DNA of 64,000 bases, from assembly GCF_024580955.1 (NCBI RefSeq), contig NZ_JANIKD010000002.1, forward strand, positions 124,001 through 188,000. Direction: 5' to 3'. The stretch's first letter is position 1. Every line of letters begins with the position of its first letter. The notes under the pieces were generated by a model. The model saw nothing but the letters and a program-made list of their open reading frames with translations. It had not been told where the DNA came from and ran no database searches. This stretch comes from Corynebacterium sp. 122RC1 (GTDB lineage Bacteria > Actinomycetota > Actinomycetes > Mycobacteriales > Mycobacteriaceae). Below, piece after piece: positions 1 to 9,900 of this stretch. The translations under genes and the position numbers were made by a program.

Positions 1-13
1 CTAGAGTGGCGCG

Positions 14-256
14 CCCTAACCAGGACCTTTCGGTTCGGCTGCACCGTTTTTTGCGCAAGGTGTCCTGGTTAGGGTTTTTCTGCTGGATGCCGGCCCTTGC
101 GCCCTAAGGAGGACACGTTTCGGTGTTCCGGTGCGGGTTTGGCGCAAGGTGTCCTGGTTAGGGTTCGCCCGCGCCAACCCCACCACCCCGCGCGCCCTTA
201 GGAGGACACCTTTCTATTTCCCTGCACGAATATCACCAAAGGTGTCCTGCTTAGGG
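14..256. repeat. three tandem imperfect hairpin repeats
   Basis: Three copies of a roughly 61-base inverted repeat lie at 14-74, 102-163 and 195-256. Each starts with a left arm like CCCTAAGGAGGACACCTT and ends with a right arm like AAGGTGTCCTGGTTAGGG, so each can fold into an 18-bp imperfect stem. The loops differ, while the arms and a preceding GCGC are conserved. The first copy is followed by TTTTTC and could act as a terminator. The array lies 3' of chrA. The family is not one I recognise. Confidence 0.75.
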
Positions 257-311
257 CGTGCCACGCCGCAAACGCTCCGCCCTCACCCCAACACCCAGCC
301 CGAAGCTCCGC

Positions 312-1427
312 TTAGCTCACAACCATCCCCACGAACCCAGCGGCGAGGACTACGGCCCAGGCAGGGGCGCCGCGCCAAAGGAAAATGCCGGCGGCGGCAG
401 CAATGAGGGCGCTGGTGAGGTCGGTGATTCCGTGTGCGATCACGGGGTCCCAGAGCGCCGCGCCGAGCAGCCCCACGACGGCTGCGTTGATGCCGCGCAG
501 GGCACGTTGGATCCAGGCGAGCGCAGCGAGGCGTGTCCATACGGGCATGATTGCGGCGAGCAGGAGGAATGAGGGCGCGAAGATCGCCAGGGTTGCCACG
601 AGTGCGCCCCATGCGCCGCCGGTTGCCGCGCCGAGGTAGCTGGCCAGCGTAAACAGGGGCCCAGGCATTGCCTGCGCGAGGCCGTAGCCGGCGAGGAAGG
701 TGGGGGCGTCGAGTTGAGTGAGCACCAGATCCGCCTCCAGCATGGGCAGCACCACGTGCCCGCCGCCAAACACCAACGCGCCCGCCCGCAGGTACGGGCC
801 CCACCAGAAGAAGGAAGATGCGATCAGCAGTGCCACCAGCGCGATCGCCGCGACCGGAGCCCACCCGACGCGCCCCGCAGGCGGTGGGGAAGTGGGGGTG
901 CTGGGGGCGTCGGGAAGCATAAGAGAGATCAGCGCCCCGGCTGCGATGCAGAAGAGTTGCATCCAGGCGTGCGGCGCGGCGATGAGGGCGGCGGCGGTTG
1001 CGAGTGCGATCAGGGCGGAGGGCACGGTGCTCGCGAGCGTTTTTGCCATGGCGATTAGCGCGATCACCACCACGGCGACGGCAGCGGCCATGAGGCCTTT
1101 GGTGGCGTTTTCGAGGAAGGGGAGGGAGGTGGCCGCCGCCATAATCACCGCCGACGGCGCCGTGAAGCCCACAAACGCTGCGAGCATCCCCAGGCCACCG
1201 GAGCGGCGCCACCCGATCGCCATGCCCACCTGGCTCGACGCGGGCCCCGGCAGAAACTGGCACAGCGCAACGATGTCGGCGTAGCTCGCGTCCGAAAGCC
1301 AGCGGCGCTTGGCCACAAATTCTTGGCGGAAGTAGCCAAGGTGGGCGGTGGGGCCGCCGAAACTCGTGAGGCCAAGCAGGGTAAACGCTTTCAGGACGTC
1401 TATCGACGCGCGCAGGGTTCCAGCCAT
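312..1427 (-). CDS. chrA: chromate transporter family protein (ChrA)
   Basis: A 371-residue polytopic membrane protein of the CHR family. Family signatures are visible near the N-terminus: SFGGPTAHLG, then QFLPGPASSQ. A second, similar half follows (YGLAQAMPGPLF), giving the usual two-domain form. Family members export chromate or related oxyanions, but the real substrate here cannot be read from sequence. The gene stands alone, divergent from ugpA, with 124 bases between the two starts that must hold both promoters. Hairpin repeats lie beyond its 3' end. Confidence 0.85.
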   Translation of the reverse strand: MAGTLRASIDVLKAFTLLGLTSFGGPTAHLGYFRQEFVAKRRWLSDASYADIVALCQFLPGPASSQVGMAIGWRRSGGLGMLAAFVGFTAPSAVIMAAATSLPFLENATKGLMAAAVAVVVIALIAMAKTLASTVPSALIALATAAALIAAPHAWMQLFCIAAGALISLMLPDAPSTPTSPPPAGRVGWAPVAAIALVALLIASSFFWWGPYLRAGALVFGGGHVVLPMLEADLVLTQLDAPTFLAGYGLAQAMPGPLFTLASYLGAATGGAWGALVATLAIFAPSFLLLAAIMPVWTRLAALAWIQRALRGINAAVVGLLGAALWDPVIAHGITDLTSALIAAAAGIFLWRGAPAWAVVLAAGFVGMVVS

Positions 1428-1551
1428 GCCCTTGATGCTAGGCGGATCGCGGTGCAGGAGGTGAGCTACACCCTATTGCTTACCTACTTGACCAAAACGT
1501 TTCACCTCAGCGCCCCCGGGAGTTCATTTTCCGCTGAGAAAGTTCTTCTTT

Positions 1552-2526
1552 GTGTCCGATGTCCAGTCCGTCAAGTCCGCCCAGCCCGGTCAGTCCGGCC
1601 AACCAGCCCAGACCGCCCAGCCAAAGGCAACAAAGTCAGCGCCGAGCGAACGCACGCTCCTCACCAGGGAGTGGTTGCTGGCTGCCTTGTTCTTGCTGCC
1701 CAACCTCGTGCTGCTCGCGGTGTTCACCTACCGGCCGCTGCTGGACAACATTCGGCTGAGCTTCTTTGAGTGGAATATCTCGAGCCCCACCTCCCGATTC
1801 ATCGGGTTGGCCAACTATCGTGAGTGGTTCACCAGGCCAGACACCCTGGTGGTCCTCAAGAACACCTTGTTCTTTACGTTCTTTGCCGTGGTGGGCTCGA
1901 TGGTGTTGGGTCTTGTACTGGCGCTGCTGCTGGACCAAAAGCTCAAGGGGCGCAACTTTACGCGCTCGGTGATTTTCGCCCCCTTCGCCATCTCCGGGGC
2001 GGCCGTGGGCATCGCCTTCCAATTTATCTTCGACCCCAACTTCGGGCTCGTCCAAGACCTCCTGCAACGGGTCGGTGTGACGGCCCCGAATTTCTACCAG
2101 ATCCCCTCATGGGCACTGGTGATGGTGACCTTCACCTTCGTGTGGAAGAACCTGGGCTACACCTTCGTGATCTACCTCGCCGCGCTGCAGGGCCTGGACA
2201 AGAATCTGGATGAAGCCGCGCTGGTTGATGGCGCGAAATGGTGGACCAAGTTCACCAGGGTCACGCTGCCGCAACTGCGCCCCACCACCTTCTTCCTCTC
2301 CATCACCGTCACCCTCAACTCGGTGCAGGTTTTCGACATCATCAACGTCATGACCCGCGGCGGCCCACAGGGAAATGGCACGCAAACCCTGGTGTTCCAG
2401 GTCTACTTTGAAACCTTCCACAACTTCCGCGCCGGATACGGGGCAACAGTGGCCACCATCTTGTTCCTTATCCTCCTGGCAATCACGTTGGTGCAAGTGC
2501 GCATCATGGATAGGAGGCAGCGATGA
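1552..2526 (+). CDS. ugpA: sn-glycerol-3-phosphate ABC transporter permease UgpA
   Basis: A 324-residue inner-membrane permease of the MalF/UgpA type. The N-terminal tail is rich in Ser, Gln and Pro, and the membrane part starts near WLLAALFLLPNLVLL. The EAA loop used to contact the ATPase is present (NLDEAALVDGAKWW). Translation starts at GTG. It is the first gene of ugpA-ugpE-ugpB-ugpC, the order known in corynebacteria, where the operon imports glycerol-3-phosphate and belongs to the phosphate-starvation response. Its stop overlaps the ugpE start (ATGA). I did not find a clear Pho box upstream. Confidence 0.88.
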   Translation: MSDVQSVKSAQPGQSGQPAQTAQPKATKSAPSERTLLTREWLLAALFLLPNLVLLAVFTYRPLLDNIRLSFFEWNISSPTSRFIGLANYREWFTRPDTLVVLKNTLFFTFFAVVGSMVLGLVLALLLDQKLKGRNFTRSVIFAPFAISGAAVGIAFQFIFDPNFGLVQDLLQRVGVTAPNFYQIPSWALVMVTFTFVWKNLGYTFVIYLAALQGLDKNLDEAALVDGAKWWTKFTRVTLPQLRPTTFFLSITVTLNSVQVFDIINVMTRGGPQGNGTQTLVFQVYFETFHNFRAGYGATVATILFLILLAITLVQVRIMDRRQR

Positions 2527-3410
2527 GCTACGCCAATACGCACGCCAGCCAAAGCGGCGAAACCCGGCACGCCAGCCGCGCGGCTCGGCTGGAACTAGTG
2601 AAGAAGACAGCTGGTTACGTCGGAATGGCCTGCGCCCTTTTGATGGTGGGCCTGCCGCTGCTGTGGATCGTCCTGACCAGTCTCAAGATGCGCCAGGAGA
2701 TCTACACACAGCCGGTCACATGGTGGCCGTCGAGCTTCGAGTGGAGCAACTATCACACAGCGCTTACCGACGTCCCCTTCTGGCAGTACTTGCGCAACTC
2801 GATCATCGTCACGGTGGTGCTTTGCGTGGTGAAGGTGGTCCTCGGTGTGCTTTCGGCCTACGCGCTGGCGATCCTGCGTTTCCCGGGCCACAATTTGGTG
2901 TTCATCGTGGTGATCTCGGCGCTCATGGTGCCCAGCGAGATCACGGTGATTTCCAATTACGCGCTGGTCAACGGTCTCGGGTGGCGCAACACCTTCCAGG
3001 GCATCATCGTGCCGCTGGCGGGTGTGGCCTTTGGCACCTTCCTGATGCGCAACCACTTCCTTTCGCTCCCTCATGAGCTCGTGGAAGCCGCCCGCATGGA
3101 CGGCGCCGGGCCGATCAAGTTGCTCACCCGAGTGCTGTTACCGGTTTCTCTGCCCACGCTTTCAGCATTCGCGGTGATCACCATGGTCAATGAATGGAAC
3201 CAGTACTTGTGGCCGTTCATTATGTCCGACACCGAGGCCGTAGCAACCCTGCCCATCGGCCTCACCATGTTGCAAAACAACGACGGCGTGACCAACTGGG
3301 GTCCGGTGATGGCGGCAACCATCCTCACCATCGTCCCAGTTCTCATCATCTTCCTGGCCCTACAGAAATACATGATTAAGGGCCTGACCACGGGTGCAGT
3401 CAAGGGCTAG
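2523..3410 (+). CDS. ugpE: sn-glycerol-3-phosphate ABC transporter permease UgpE
   Basis: A 295-residue permease of the MalG/UgpE type and partner of UgpA. It has about six membrane segments and the EAA loop HELVEAARMDGAG, which docks on the ATPase. The start overlaps the ugpA stop by four bases, indicating translational coupling. A 56-base gap separates it from the binding-protein gene downstream. Confidence 0.88.
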   Translation: MSYANTHASQSGETRHASRAARLELVKKTAGYVGMACALLMVGLPLLWIVLTSLKMRQEIYTQPVTWWPSSFEWSNYHTALTDVPFWQYLRNSIIVTVVLCVVKVVLGVLSAYALAILRFPGHNLVFIVVISALMVPSEITVISNYALVNGLGWRNTFQGIIVPLAGVAFGTFLMRNHFLSLPHELVEAARMDGAGPIKLLTRVLLPVSLPTLSAFAVITMVNEWNQYLWPFIMSDTEAVATLPIGLTMLQNNDGVTNWGPVMAATILTIVPVLIIFLALQKYMIKGLTTGAVKG

Positions 3411-3466
3411 CACCTCGGCTACACATCCTGATCGCACACAAACACTCGCAAATAAGGAGCACTTTC

Positions 3467-4816
3467 GTGTCTGCAAACAACCTCAAGCTCTCCCGCCGCA
3501 ACTTCCTGGCCATCATGGGTGTGGCCGGTGGTTCGGCAACCCTCGCGGCCTGCGCCGGCACCTCCTCCACAGCACCGGAAGCAGCTTCCGGCGATTCCTC
3601 CGCAGCTGGTGGCAGCGGGGAAGTGACCTCCCTGACCTGGTGGTCCAATCACCCCGCGAAGTCCAAGGACGTGGAGCTGGAGCTCATCTCTCGCTTCGAG
3701 CAGGAAAACCCAGGCATCACGATCAACTTGGTAGACGGCGGTAAGAACTACGAGGAGCTCGCCCAGAAGTTCAACGCGGCGCTGACCGGCACCGACCTGC
3801 CGGACATCGTGGTGCTTTCCGACGTCTGGTGGTTCAACTTTGCCCTGAACAAACAGATCACACCGGTCAACGAGCTGGTCGCCGAGGCCGGCATCGATCC
3901 TTCCACTTACGTTGACTCCCTCTACGGTGACTACGAGTTGGATGGCAACTACTATGCCTTCCCATTCGCCCGCTCCACTCCGCTGTTCTACTACAACAAG
4001 GAGATGTGGGCTGCCGCAGGCCTGCCTGATCGTGGCCCGGAGTCCTGGGAGGAGATGGATGAGTGGGGCGCCAAGCTCAAGGAAACTCTGGACGCCAACC
4101 AGGTGGGTCACGTCTGGGGCAACGCCGCAGACTACCTGGCCTGGACCTTCGAGGGGCCAATGTGGACGCTCGGCGGCTCCTACTCTGACGGCTGGGATTT
4201 GAAGTTCAACGACCCAGCAACCATCAAATCCGTGGAGTGGCTGCGTGATACCGCCGCTGACGGCGGCTACGCTCGCGTTTCCGCAAACCATGTGCAGGAT
4301 TTCTCCGCGGGGCTTGCGGCCTCGGCAATCGCTTCTACCGGCGATCTCTCCGGCATCCTGGCGGATTCCACCTTTGAGGTGGGCACCGCGGCCCTGCCGA
4401 ACCCCAACGGCGACGGCGGCTGCCCCACCGGCGGTGCCGGCCTGGCGATCCCCGCTGGTATTTCCCAAGAACGCAAGGTGGCTGCAGCGAAGTTCATCGA
4501 CTTCATCACCAACCTGCGAAACACCACCTACTGGTCCCGCGAGGTGGGGTACATGCCAGTGCGCAAGGACGCCGCCAGCGACCCTGAGCAGAAGGCATTC
4601 CTGGAGGAGAACCCGAACTACCAGACCGCGCTTGACCAGTTGCCGCATACCCGTTCCCAGGATTACGCGCGCGTGTTCATCCCTGGCGCAGACACCCGCA
4701 TTGGCGGCGCGTTTGAAAAGATCCTGGTCCAGGGTGCGGACGTCACCGAAACCATGGATGAACTGCAAAAGGATGTGCAGTCCATCTACGACGTCCAGAT
4801 CAAGCCCAACCTCTAA
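3467..4816 (+). CDS. ugpB: glycerol-3-phosphate-binding lipoprotein UgpB
   Basis: A 449-residue extracytoplasmic solute-binding protein of ABC family 1. The N-terminus carries a twin-arginine motif (SRRNFLA) followed by a lipobox (LAAC), so the protein is probably exported folded by Tat and anchored as a lipoprotein. The body keeps family features such as LTWWSNHPAK and AFPFARSTPLFYYN. Translation begins at GTG, 8-9 bases after AAGGAG. Its place between ugpE and ugpC supports the substrate assignment. Confidence 0.9.
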   Translation: MSANNLKLSRRNFLAIMGVAGGSATLAACAGTSSTAPEAASGDSSAAGGSGEVTSLTWWSNHPAKSKDVELELISRFEQENPGITINLVDGGKNYEELAQKFNAALTGTDLPDIVVLSDVWWFNFALNKQITPVNELVAEAGIDPSTYVDSLYGDYELDGNYYAFPFARSTPLFYYNKEMWAAAGLPDRGPESWEEMDEWGAKLKETLDANQVGHVWGNAADYLAWTFEGPMWTLGGSYSDGWDLKFNDPATIKSVEWLRDTAADGGYARVSANHVQDFSAGLAASAIASTGDLSGILADSTFEVGTAALPNPNGDGGCPTGGAGLAIPAGISQERKVAAAKFIDFITNLRNTTYWSREVGYMPVRKDAASDPEQKAFLEENPNYQTALDQLPHTRSQDYARVFIPGADTRIGGAFEKILVQGADVTETMDELQKDVQSIYDVQIKPNL

Positions 4817-4851
4817 GTAGCACCCACCCCATCCGTTGAAAGGCCAACCAC

Positions 4852-5943
4852 GTGGCAAGCGTAAGTTTTGAAAACGTCACCAGAACGTACCAAAAAGGCA
4901 ATCCGCCGGCGGTGGATCAGCTCAATCTGGATATCGCCGACGGCGAATTTTTGGTACTGGTTGGCCCTTCCGGGTGTGGTAAATCCACCTCGCTGCGGAT
5001 GCTCGCGGGGCTTGAGCCTACCGACGCAGGCCGCATCCTCATCAACGGCACCGACGCCACGGGGCTCAGCCCAATCGGGCGAGATATCGCCATGGTGTTC
5101 CAAAACTACGCGCTGTACCCCAACATGACGGTTGCTCAGAATATGGGTTTTGCCCTGCGCAACCTGGGCATGGCCAAGTCCGATGTGCAGGCAAAGGTGG
5201 CCGAGGCTGCGGAAATGTTGGAACTCACGCCTCTGTTGGGGCGCAAACCCGCGCAGCTTTCCGGTGGACAGCGCCAGCGCGTGGCAATGGGCCGGGCGAT
5301 CGTGCGTGATCCCGCAGTGTTCTGCATGGACGAACCACTTTCCAATCTGGACGCCAAACTGCGGGTATCTACTCGCGCGCAGGTGTCTGCGCTGCAAAAG
5401 CGCCTGGGTACCACCACGGTCTATGTCACCCATGACCAGGTGGAGGCCATGACCATGGGGGATAGGGTAGCGGTGCTGAAGTCCGGCACGCTCCAGCAGG
5501 TAGCGCCGCCAAAAGAACTCTACAATGACCCCGCGAATGCCTTCGTAGCAGGCTTTATCGGCTCGCCGGCAATGAATCTCTTTGACACAACACTCACGGA
5601 GCAGGGCGTTGCCCTGGGAAACATCACCGTACCCATCACCCCGCAGCAGCGGGCCCAGGCTAACGGGCAAATTCTCGCGGGTGTGCGTCCGGAACACCTG
5701 CGAATCACCGAAAGCGGGCATTCAACCGGCCTGGAACTTAAGGTTTCCCACGTGGAAGAGCTCGGCCACGAGGCCTACGCTTACTGCGAACACCCCTCGC
5801 TGCACAACACCAGCAACAACTTTGGCAACGTTATTGTGTTCGACCCCCACAGCAGTGTCCATGAGGGGCAAACCATTCGGGTTGAGGTGGACCCGATGCA
5901 CCTCTACCTGTTCGACGCCACAACGGGCCAGCGCATCCGCTAA
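4852..5943 (+). CDS. ugpC: ATP-binding protein UgpC of the glycerol-3-phosphate importer
   Basis: A 363-residue ABC ATPase of the MalK/UgpC class. Walker A (GPSGCGKST), signature ([14 protein letters not shown]), Walker B ([13 protein letters not shown]) and the H-loop (YVTHDQ) are intact. A C-terminal OB-fold-like regulatory domain follows. It starts at GTG after GAAAGG and closes the ugp operon. The word CATGAGGGG occurs in frame at 5860-5868. Confidence 0.9.
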   Translation: MASVSFENVTRTYQKGNPPAVDQLNLDIADGEFLVLVGPSGCGKSTSLRMLAGLEPTDAGRILINGTDATGLSPIGRDIAMVFQNYALYPNMTVAQNMGFALRNLGMAKSDVQAKVAEAAEMLELTPLLGRKPAQLSGGQRQRVAMGRAIVRDPAVFCMDEPLSNLDAKLRVSTRAQVSALQKRLGTTTVYVTHDQVEAMTMGDRVAVLKSGTLQQVAPPKELYNDPANAFVAGFIGSPAMNLFDTTLTEQGVALGNITVPITPQQRAQANGQILAGVRPEHLRITESGHSTGLELKVSHVEELGHEAYAYCEHPSLHNTSNNFGNVIVFDPHSSVHEGQTIRVEVDPMHLYLFDATTGQRIR

Positions 5944-6079
5944 AAGGCAATCAAGACATCAACCAGCCCACCGCACAGCCACCACCGTACCGACCCTGCC
6001 GCGCTGTCAGGTGCGGGCGCTGGCGGCGTCGGAAGGGCGTCGGAAGGGCTCTGTAAGGAACAAGAGAAAAAGAAATATT

Positions 6080-6107
6080 TTGCAACCCCCGCGGCGTGTG
6101 ATAGGGT
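6080..6107 (+). promoter_or_regulatory. candidate promoter of rpsL-rpsG
   Basis: TTGCAA (6080-6085) and TAGGGT (6102-6107) are 16 bases apart and look like a housekeeping sigma promoter. Transcription would start near 6114, leaving a leader of about 250 bases before rpsL. The rest of the 419-base gap after ugpC holds no gene that I can support. Confidence 0.55.
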
Positions 6108-6305
6108 CTCGGGAAGTCCCATGTGCATATGTGGGAGCCTGTCATTCTGGCTGTGTGAGCAGCCATGGATGTTCTAGGAAAGTGCGGAAGCGGCCCCGGA
6201 AAAGAGCCCCTTTTTTGGTTTGTCTGGGTTAATTTCCCGGTCGGATGTGCGCGGGCGGCAACGCCCAGCTCGCAGCCCGCAGCTCGCCGTCCGGCCTCGC
6301 TCCGC

Positions 6306-6332
6306 GCTTGACTCCTAGGTAAGCACAGGAAA
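6306..6332 (+). promoter_or_regulatory. leader block shared with rpsJ
   Basis: The block GCTTGACTCCTAGGTA followed by AGCACAGG in the rpsL leader matches, with one substitution and two single-base indels, a block in the rpsJ leader (12068-12093). It lies about 30-55 bases before the rpsL start. Its role is unknown; both copies are in long leaders of ribosomal protein operons. Confidence 0.45.
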
Positions 6333-6362
6333 ACGTATTAGAAGTTTCTAGAAAGACGGTTC

Positions 6363-6734
6363 ATGCCAACTATTCAGCAGCTCGTCCGCAAGGGCCGCCA
6401 CGATAAGACTGCAAAGGTGAAAACTGCAGCTCTGAAGGGTTCCCCTCAGCGTCGTGGCGTGTGCACCCGTGTGTACACCACTACTCCTAAGAAGCCTAAC
6501 TCCGCTCTGCGTAAGGTTGCCCGTGTGCGCCTGACCTCCGGCATCGAGGTTTCCGCTTACATCCCAGGTGAGGGCCACAACCTCCAGGAGCACTCCATGG
6601 TGCTCGTGCGTGGCGGTCGTGTGAAGGACCTCCCAGGTGTTCGCTACAAGATCATCCGTGGCGCTCTGGATACCCAGGGTGTGAAGGACCGTAAGCAGGC
6701 TCGTTCCCGCTACGGCGCAAAGAAGGAGAAGTAA
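6363..6734 (+). CDS. rpsL: 30S ribosomal protein S12
   Basis: 123 residues, full length. The protein sits at the decoding centre. The conserved stretches [15 protein letters not shown] and [11 protein letters not shown] are present. Lys43 and the lysine of GRVKDLPGV, both classic streptomycin-resistance positions, are wild type. First gene of rpsL-rpsG, three bases before rpsG. Confidence 0.97.
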   Translation: MPTIQQLVRKGRHDKTAKVKTAALKGSPQRRGVCTRVYTTTPKKPNSALRKVARVRLTSGIEVSAYIPGEGHNLQEHSMVLVRGGRVKDLPGVRYKIIRGALDTQGVKDRKQARSRYGAKKEK

Positions 6735-6737
6735 TCA

Positions 6738-7205
6738 ATGCGTAAGAATGCAGCTCCAAAGCGCCCAGTAGTCAAGGATCCAATCTACGGATCTGAGGTT
6801 GTTACCCAGCTCGTGAACAAGGTTCTCCTGGACGGCAAGAAGTCCACCGCGCAGCGCATCGTGTACGGCGCACTGGACATCTGCAAGGAGAAGACCGGAA
6901 CCGATCCAGTTCTGACCCTGGAGAAGGCCCTCGGCAACATCAAGCCTGACCTCGAGGTTCGCTCCCGCCGCGTGGGTGGCGCTACCTACCAGGTGCCAGT
7001 TGAGGTTCGCCCAGCACGTGCGAACACCCTCGCCCTGCGTTGGTTGGTGACCTTCACCCGCCAGCGTCGTGAGAACACCATGATCGAGCGCCTTGCTAAC
7101 GAGATCCTGGACGCAGCCAACGGCCTCGGTGCTTCCGTGAAGCGCCGCGAGGACACCCACAAGATGGCAGAGGCCAACCGCGCCTTCGCTCATTACCGCT
7201 GGTAA
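6738..7205 (+). CDS. rpsG: 30S ribosomal protein S7
   Basis: 155 residues, the usual length. It nucleates assembly of the 30S head. Family motifs include [13 protein letters not shown] and [12 protein letters not shown]. It starts three bases after rpsL. A 224-base gap with strong secondary structure separates it from fusA. Confidence 0.97.
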   Translation: MRKNAAPKRPVVKDPIYGSEVVTQLVNKVLLDGKKSTAQRIVYGALDICKEKTGTDPVLTLEKALGNIKPDLEVRSRRVGGATYQVPVEVRPARANTLALRWLVTFTRQRRENTMIERLANEILDAANGLGASVKRREDTHKMAEANRAFAHYRW

Positions 7206-7213
7206 TTCGCATG

Positions 7214-7295
7214 GTCCCAGCCTGTTCGCTCCGCTTGCCGACGCCCCCAAGGTCCGCCCTTGGTTGCGGCGGGCAGGGGGCTGCAAGGTTGGGAC
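7214..7295 (+). terminator. long stem-loop between rpsG and fusA
   Basis: GTCCCAGCC (7214-7222) pairs with GGTTGGGAC (7287-7295). Inside is a further CCAAGG/CCTTGG stem, so the whole segment can form one long hairpin. There is no U-run behind it, so it may be a processing or attenuation structure rather than a simple terminator. Confidence 0.45.
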
Positions 7296-7429
7296 ATTCG
7301 CGTATTTCCTAGAGTGTGTACCACCTTGCGCTGAGAAAAAGGCGCAGGTTTGGCACTATAGAACGCGACACAAATCCACAACGAGGCGCATTCGTGCGGC
7401 TCGCTCGTCAAGAAAAGTTAGGGAAAACC

Positions 7430-9556
7430 GTGGCACAAGAAGTGCTTAAGGACCTCAACAAGGTCCGCAACATCGGCATCATGGCCCACATTGATGCCGG
7501 TAAGACCACCACCACCGAGCGCATCCTCTTCTACACCGGTATCAACCGTAAGGTCGGCGAGACCCACGACGGTGCATCCACCACCGACTGGATGGAGCAG
7601 GAGAAGGAGCGCGGTATCACCATTACCTCCGCTGCCGTGACCTGTTTCTGGAAGAACAACCAGATCAACATCATCGACACCCCAGGCCACGTGGACTTCA
7701 CCGTTGAGGTGGAGCGCTCCCTGCGCGTGCTCGACGGTGCTGTTGCCGTGTTCGACGGCAAGGAAGGCGTGGAGCCACAGTCCGAGCAGGTGTGGCGTCA
7801 GGCTGCAAAGTACGACGTGCCACGTATCTGCTTTGTGAACAAGATGGACAAGCTCGGTGCAGACTTCTACTTCACCGTTCAAACCATCATCGACCGCCTC
7901 GGCGCAAAGCCACTGGTTCTGCAGCTCCCAATCGGCGCTGAGGACGACTTTGACGGCGTTGTTGACCTCGTCGAGATGAAGGCCATCACCTGGCGCGGCA
8001 AGGTTGAAACCGGTGCTGAGCCAACCATCGAGGAGATCCCAGCCGACCTCCAGGACAAGGCAGAAGAGTACCGCGAGAAGCTGCTCGAGACCGTTGCTGA
8101 GTCCGACGAAGAGCTCATGGAGAAGTACTTCGGCGGCGAGGAACTCTCCATCGAGGAGATCAAGGGCGCTATCCGCAAGCTCACCGTGAACTCCGAGGTG
8201 TACCCAGTGCTCTGTGGTACCGCATACCGCAACAAGGGTGTGCAGCCACTGCTCGACGCCGTGATCGACTACCTGCCAAACCCACTGGACATCGGCGAGG
8301 TTCACGGCCACGCTGTGGGCGACGAGTCCGTCGACGTTGTGCGTAAGCCTTCCGTGGACGAGCCTTTCGCAGCTCTCGCGTTCAAGATCGCTGTGCACCC
8401 ATTCTTCGGTAAGCTCACCTTCGTCCGCGTCTACTCCGGCATCGTTGAGCCAGGCGCTCAGGTGGCAAACTCCACCAAGGGCAAGAAGGAGCGCGTCGGT
8501 AAGCTCTTCCAGATGCACGCCAACAAGGAAAACCCTGTTGACGAGGCACGCGCAGGTAACATCTACGCATTCATTGGTCTGAAGGACACCACCACCGGTG
8601 ACACCCTCTGTGATCCAAACAACCAGATCATCCTCGAGTCCATGGACTTCCCGGACCCAGTGATCAAGGTTTCCATTGAGCCAAAGACCAAGTCCGACCA
8701 GGAGAAGCTGGGTGTTGCTATCCAGAAGCTCGCTGAAGAGGACCCAACCTTCACCGTTGAGCTGGATGAAGAGTCCGGCCAGACCGTGATCGGCGGCATG
8801 GGCGAGCTCCACCTCGACGTGCTGGTGGACCGCATGAAGCGCGAGTTCAAGGTCGAGGCAAACGTGGGTAACCCACAGGTTGCGTACCGTGAGACCATCC
8901 GCAAGGCTGTGGAGAAGCTCGAGTACACCCACAAGAAGCAGACCGGTGGTTCCGGCCAGTTCGCAAAGGTCATCATCGCCATCGAGCCTTACGCACCTGC
9001 TGCAGAAGAGCTCGAAGAGGGCCAGTCCGCAACCTACGCATTCGAAAACGCCGTCACCGGTGGTCGTGTTCCTAAGGAATACATCCCATCCGTGGACGCC
9101 GGTATCCAGGATGCAATGCAGTACGGCTACCTCGCAGGCTTCCCACTGGTGAACATCAAGGCAACCCTGCTCGACGGCGCATACCACGAGGTTGACTCCT
9201 CCGAAATGGCCTTCAAGCTCGCAGGCTCCCAGGCCCTCAAGGAGGCCGTTGCTAAGGCAAAGCCAGTGCTGCTCGAGCCAGTGATGGCCGTTGAGGTTGT
9301 CACCCCAGAGGAGTACATGGGTACCGTCAACGGTGACATCTCCTCCCGCCGTGGCCAGGTGTACGCAATGGAAGACCGCTCCGGTGCAAAGGTTGTGCGC
9401 GCACGCGTGCCACTGTCCGAGATGTTCGGCTACATCGGTGACCTGCGTTCCTCCACTGCAGGCCGCGCAAACTTCTCCATGGTCTTTGACTCCTACGCAG
9501 AGGTCCCAACCTCCGTGGCTGCAGAGATCATCGCAGAGCGCAACGGCACCGCCTAA
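7430..9556 (+). CDS. fusA: elongation factor G
   Basis: 708 residues, typical length. It is the GTPase that drives ribosomal translocation. G1 ([10 protein letters not shown]), G3 (DTPGHVDF) and G4 (NKMDKLGAD) are intact, followed by EF-G domains II-V. I chose GTG at 7430 because the protein then begins [21 protein letters not shown] as in relatives; upstream in-frame starts would add a non-homologous tail. TATAGA at 7357-7362 is a possible weak -10. Confidence 0.96.
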   Translation: MAQEVLKDLNKVRNIGIMAHIDAGKTTTTERILFYTGINRKVGETHDGASTTDWMEQEKERGITITSAAVTCFWKNNQINIIDTPGHVDFTVEVERSLRVLDGAVAVFDGKEGVEPQSEQVWRQAAKYDVPRICFVNKMDKLGADFYFTVQTIIDRLGAKPLVLQLPIGAEDDFDGVVDLVEMKAITWRGKVETGAEPTIEEIPADLQDKAEEYREKLLETVAESDEELMEKYFGGEELSIEEIKGAIRKLTVNSEVYPVLCGTAYRNKGVQPLLDAVIDYLPNPLDIGEVHGHAVGDESVDVVRKPSVDEPFAALAFKIAVHPFFGKLTFVRVYSGIVEPGAQVANSTKGKKERVGKLFQMHANKENPVDEARAGNIYAFIGLKDTTTGDTLCDPNNQIILESMDFPDPVIKVSIEPKTKSDQEKLGVAIQKLAEEDPTFTVELDEESGQTVIGGMGELHLDVLVDRMKREFKVEANVGNPQVAYRETIRKAVEKLEYTHKKQTGGSGQFAKVIIAIEPYAPAAEELEEGQSATYAFENAVTGGRVPKEYIPSVDAGIQDAMQYGYLAGFPLVNIKATLLDGAYHEVDSSEMAFKLAGSQALKEAVAKAKPVLLEPVMAVEVVTPEEYMGTVNGDISSRRGQVYAMEDRSGAKVVRARVPLSEMFGYIGDLRSSTAGRANFSMVFDSYAEVPTSVAAEIIAERNGTA

Positions 9557-9578
9557 GCTGCCCAAAGCTTTGGCAATA

Positions 9579-9641
9579 GTGAGTGCCTAGGAGCTGTGAC
9601 CTCTAGGGAGCCAGACCCTTGAGAGGCCACAGCGCACTCAC
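9579..9641 (+). other. extended RNA hairpin between fusA and tuf
   Basis: GTGAGTGC (9579-9586) pairs perfectly with GCACTCAC (9634-9641). Inside, GCTGTG (9593-9598) pairs with CACAGC (9628-9633), CCTCT with AGAGG, and AGGG with CCCT. The result is a long multi-helix stem with one small asymmetric bulge. No U-run follows, so it is not a typical terminator. It may protect the fusA 3' end or be a small RNA. Confidence 0.55.
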
Positions 9642-9745
9642 TACAGCTCTGCCTTGTGGCAGCGGCTCGCTGAACACCCACACATGTGGATGTTGAGCCG
9701 GCCGTTACCATAAGGCCGATCCTAAACAGGTTGCGTAACTCGGCT

Positions 9746-9774
9746 TGAAAAATACGCCGTGTGACCCTAGGATC
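9746..9774 (+). promoter_or_regulatory. promoter of tuf
   Basis: TTGAAA (9746-9751), a 17-base spacer and TAGGAT (9769-9774) form a good housekeeping promoter. Transcription would start near 9781, giving a leader of about 120 bases. AGGAGG lies shortly before the GTG of tuf. Confidence 0.65.
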
Positions 9775-9900
9775 ATGTAACTGGCACATTTGTAATAAGC
9801 TCCGCTGCCATGCTGCCGAATTAGCAGCGAGAATGTGGAGCGCTTGTCAAACACGTGGCTGCGAAACTCGTAGCCACCACGAAGTCCAGGAGGACACACA

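Noticed and set aside
14..256. CRISPR array
   Set aside because: Only three units, the repeats are imperfect and palindromic over their whole length, the middle parts are loops rather than uniform spacers, and no cas genes are near.
1428..1551. Pho box upstream of ugpA
   Set aside because: GTTCATTTTCC and GTTCTTC are reminiscent of PHO half-sites but are not regularly spaced, so I do not call them.
7418..9565. 715-codon open frame on the - strand across fusA
   Set aside because: It is a by-product of the strong codon bias of fusA; the translation is Leu/Val/His-rich with no domain.
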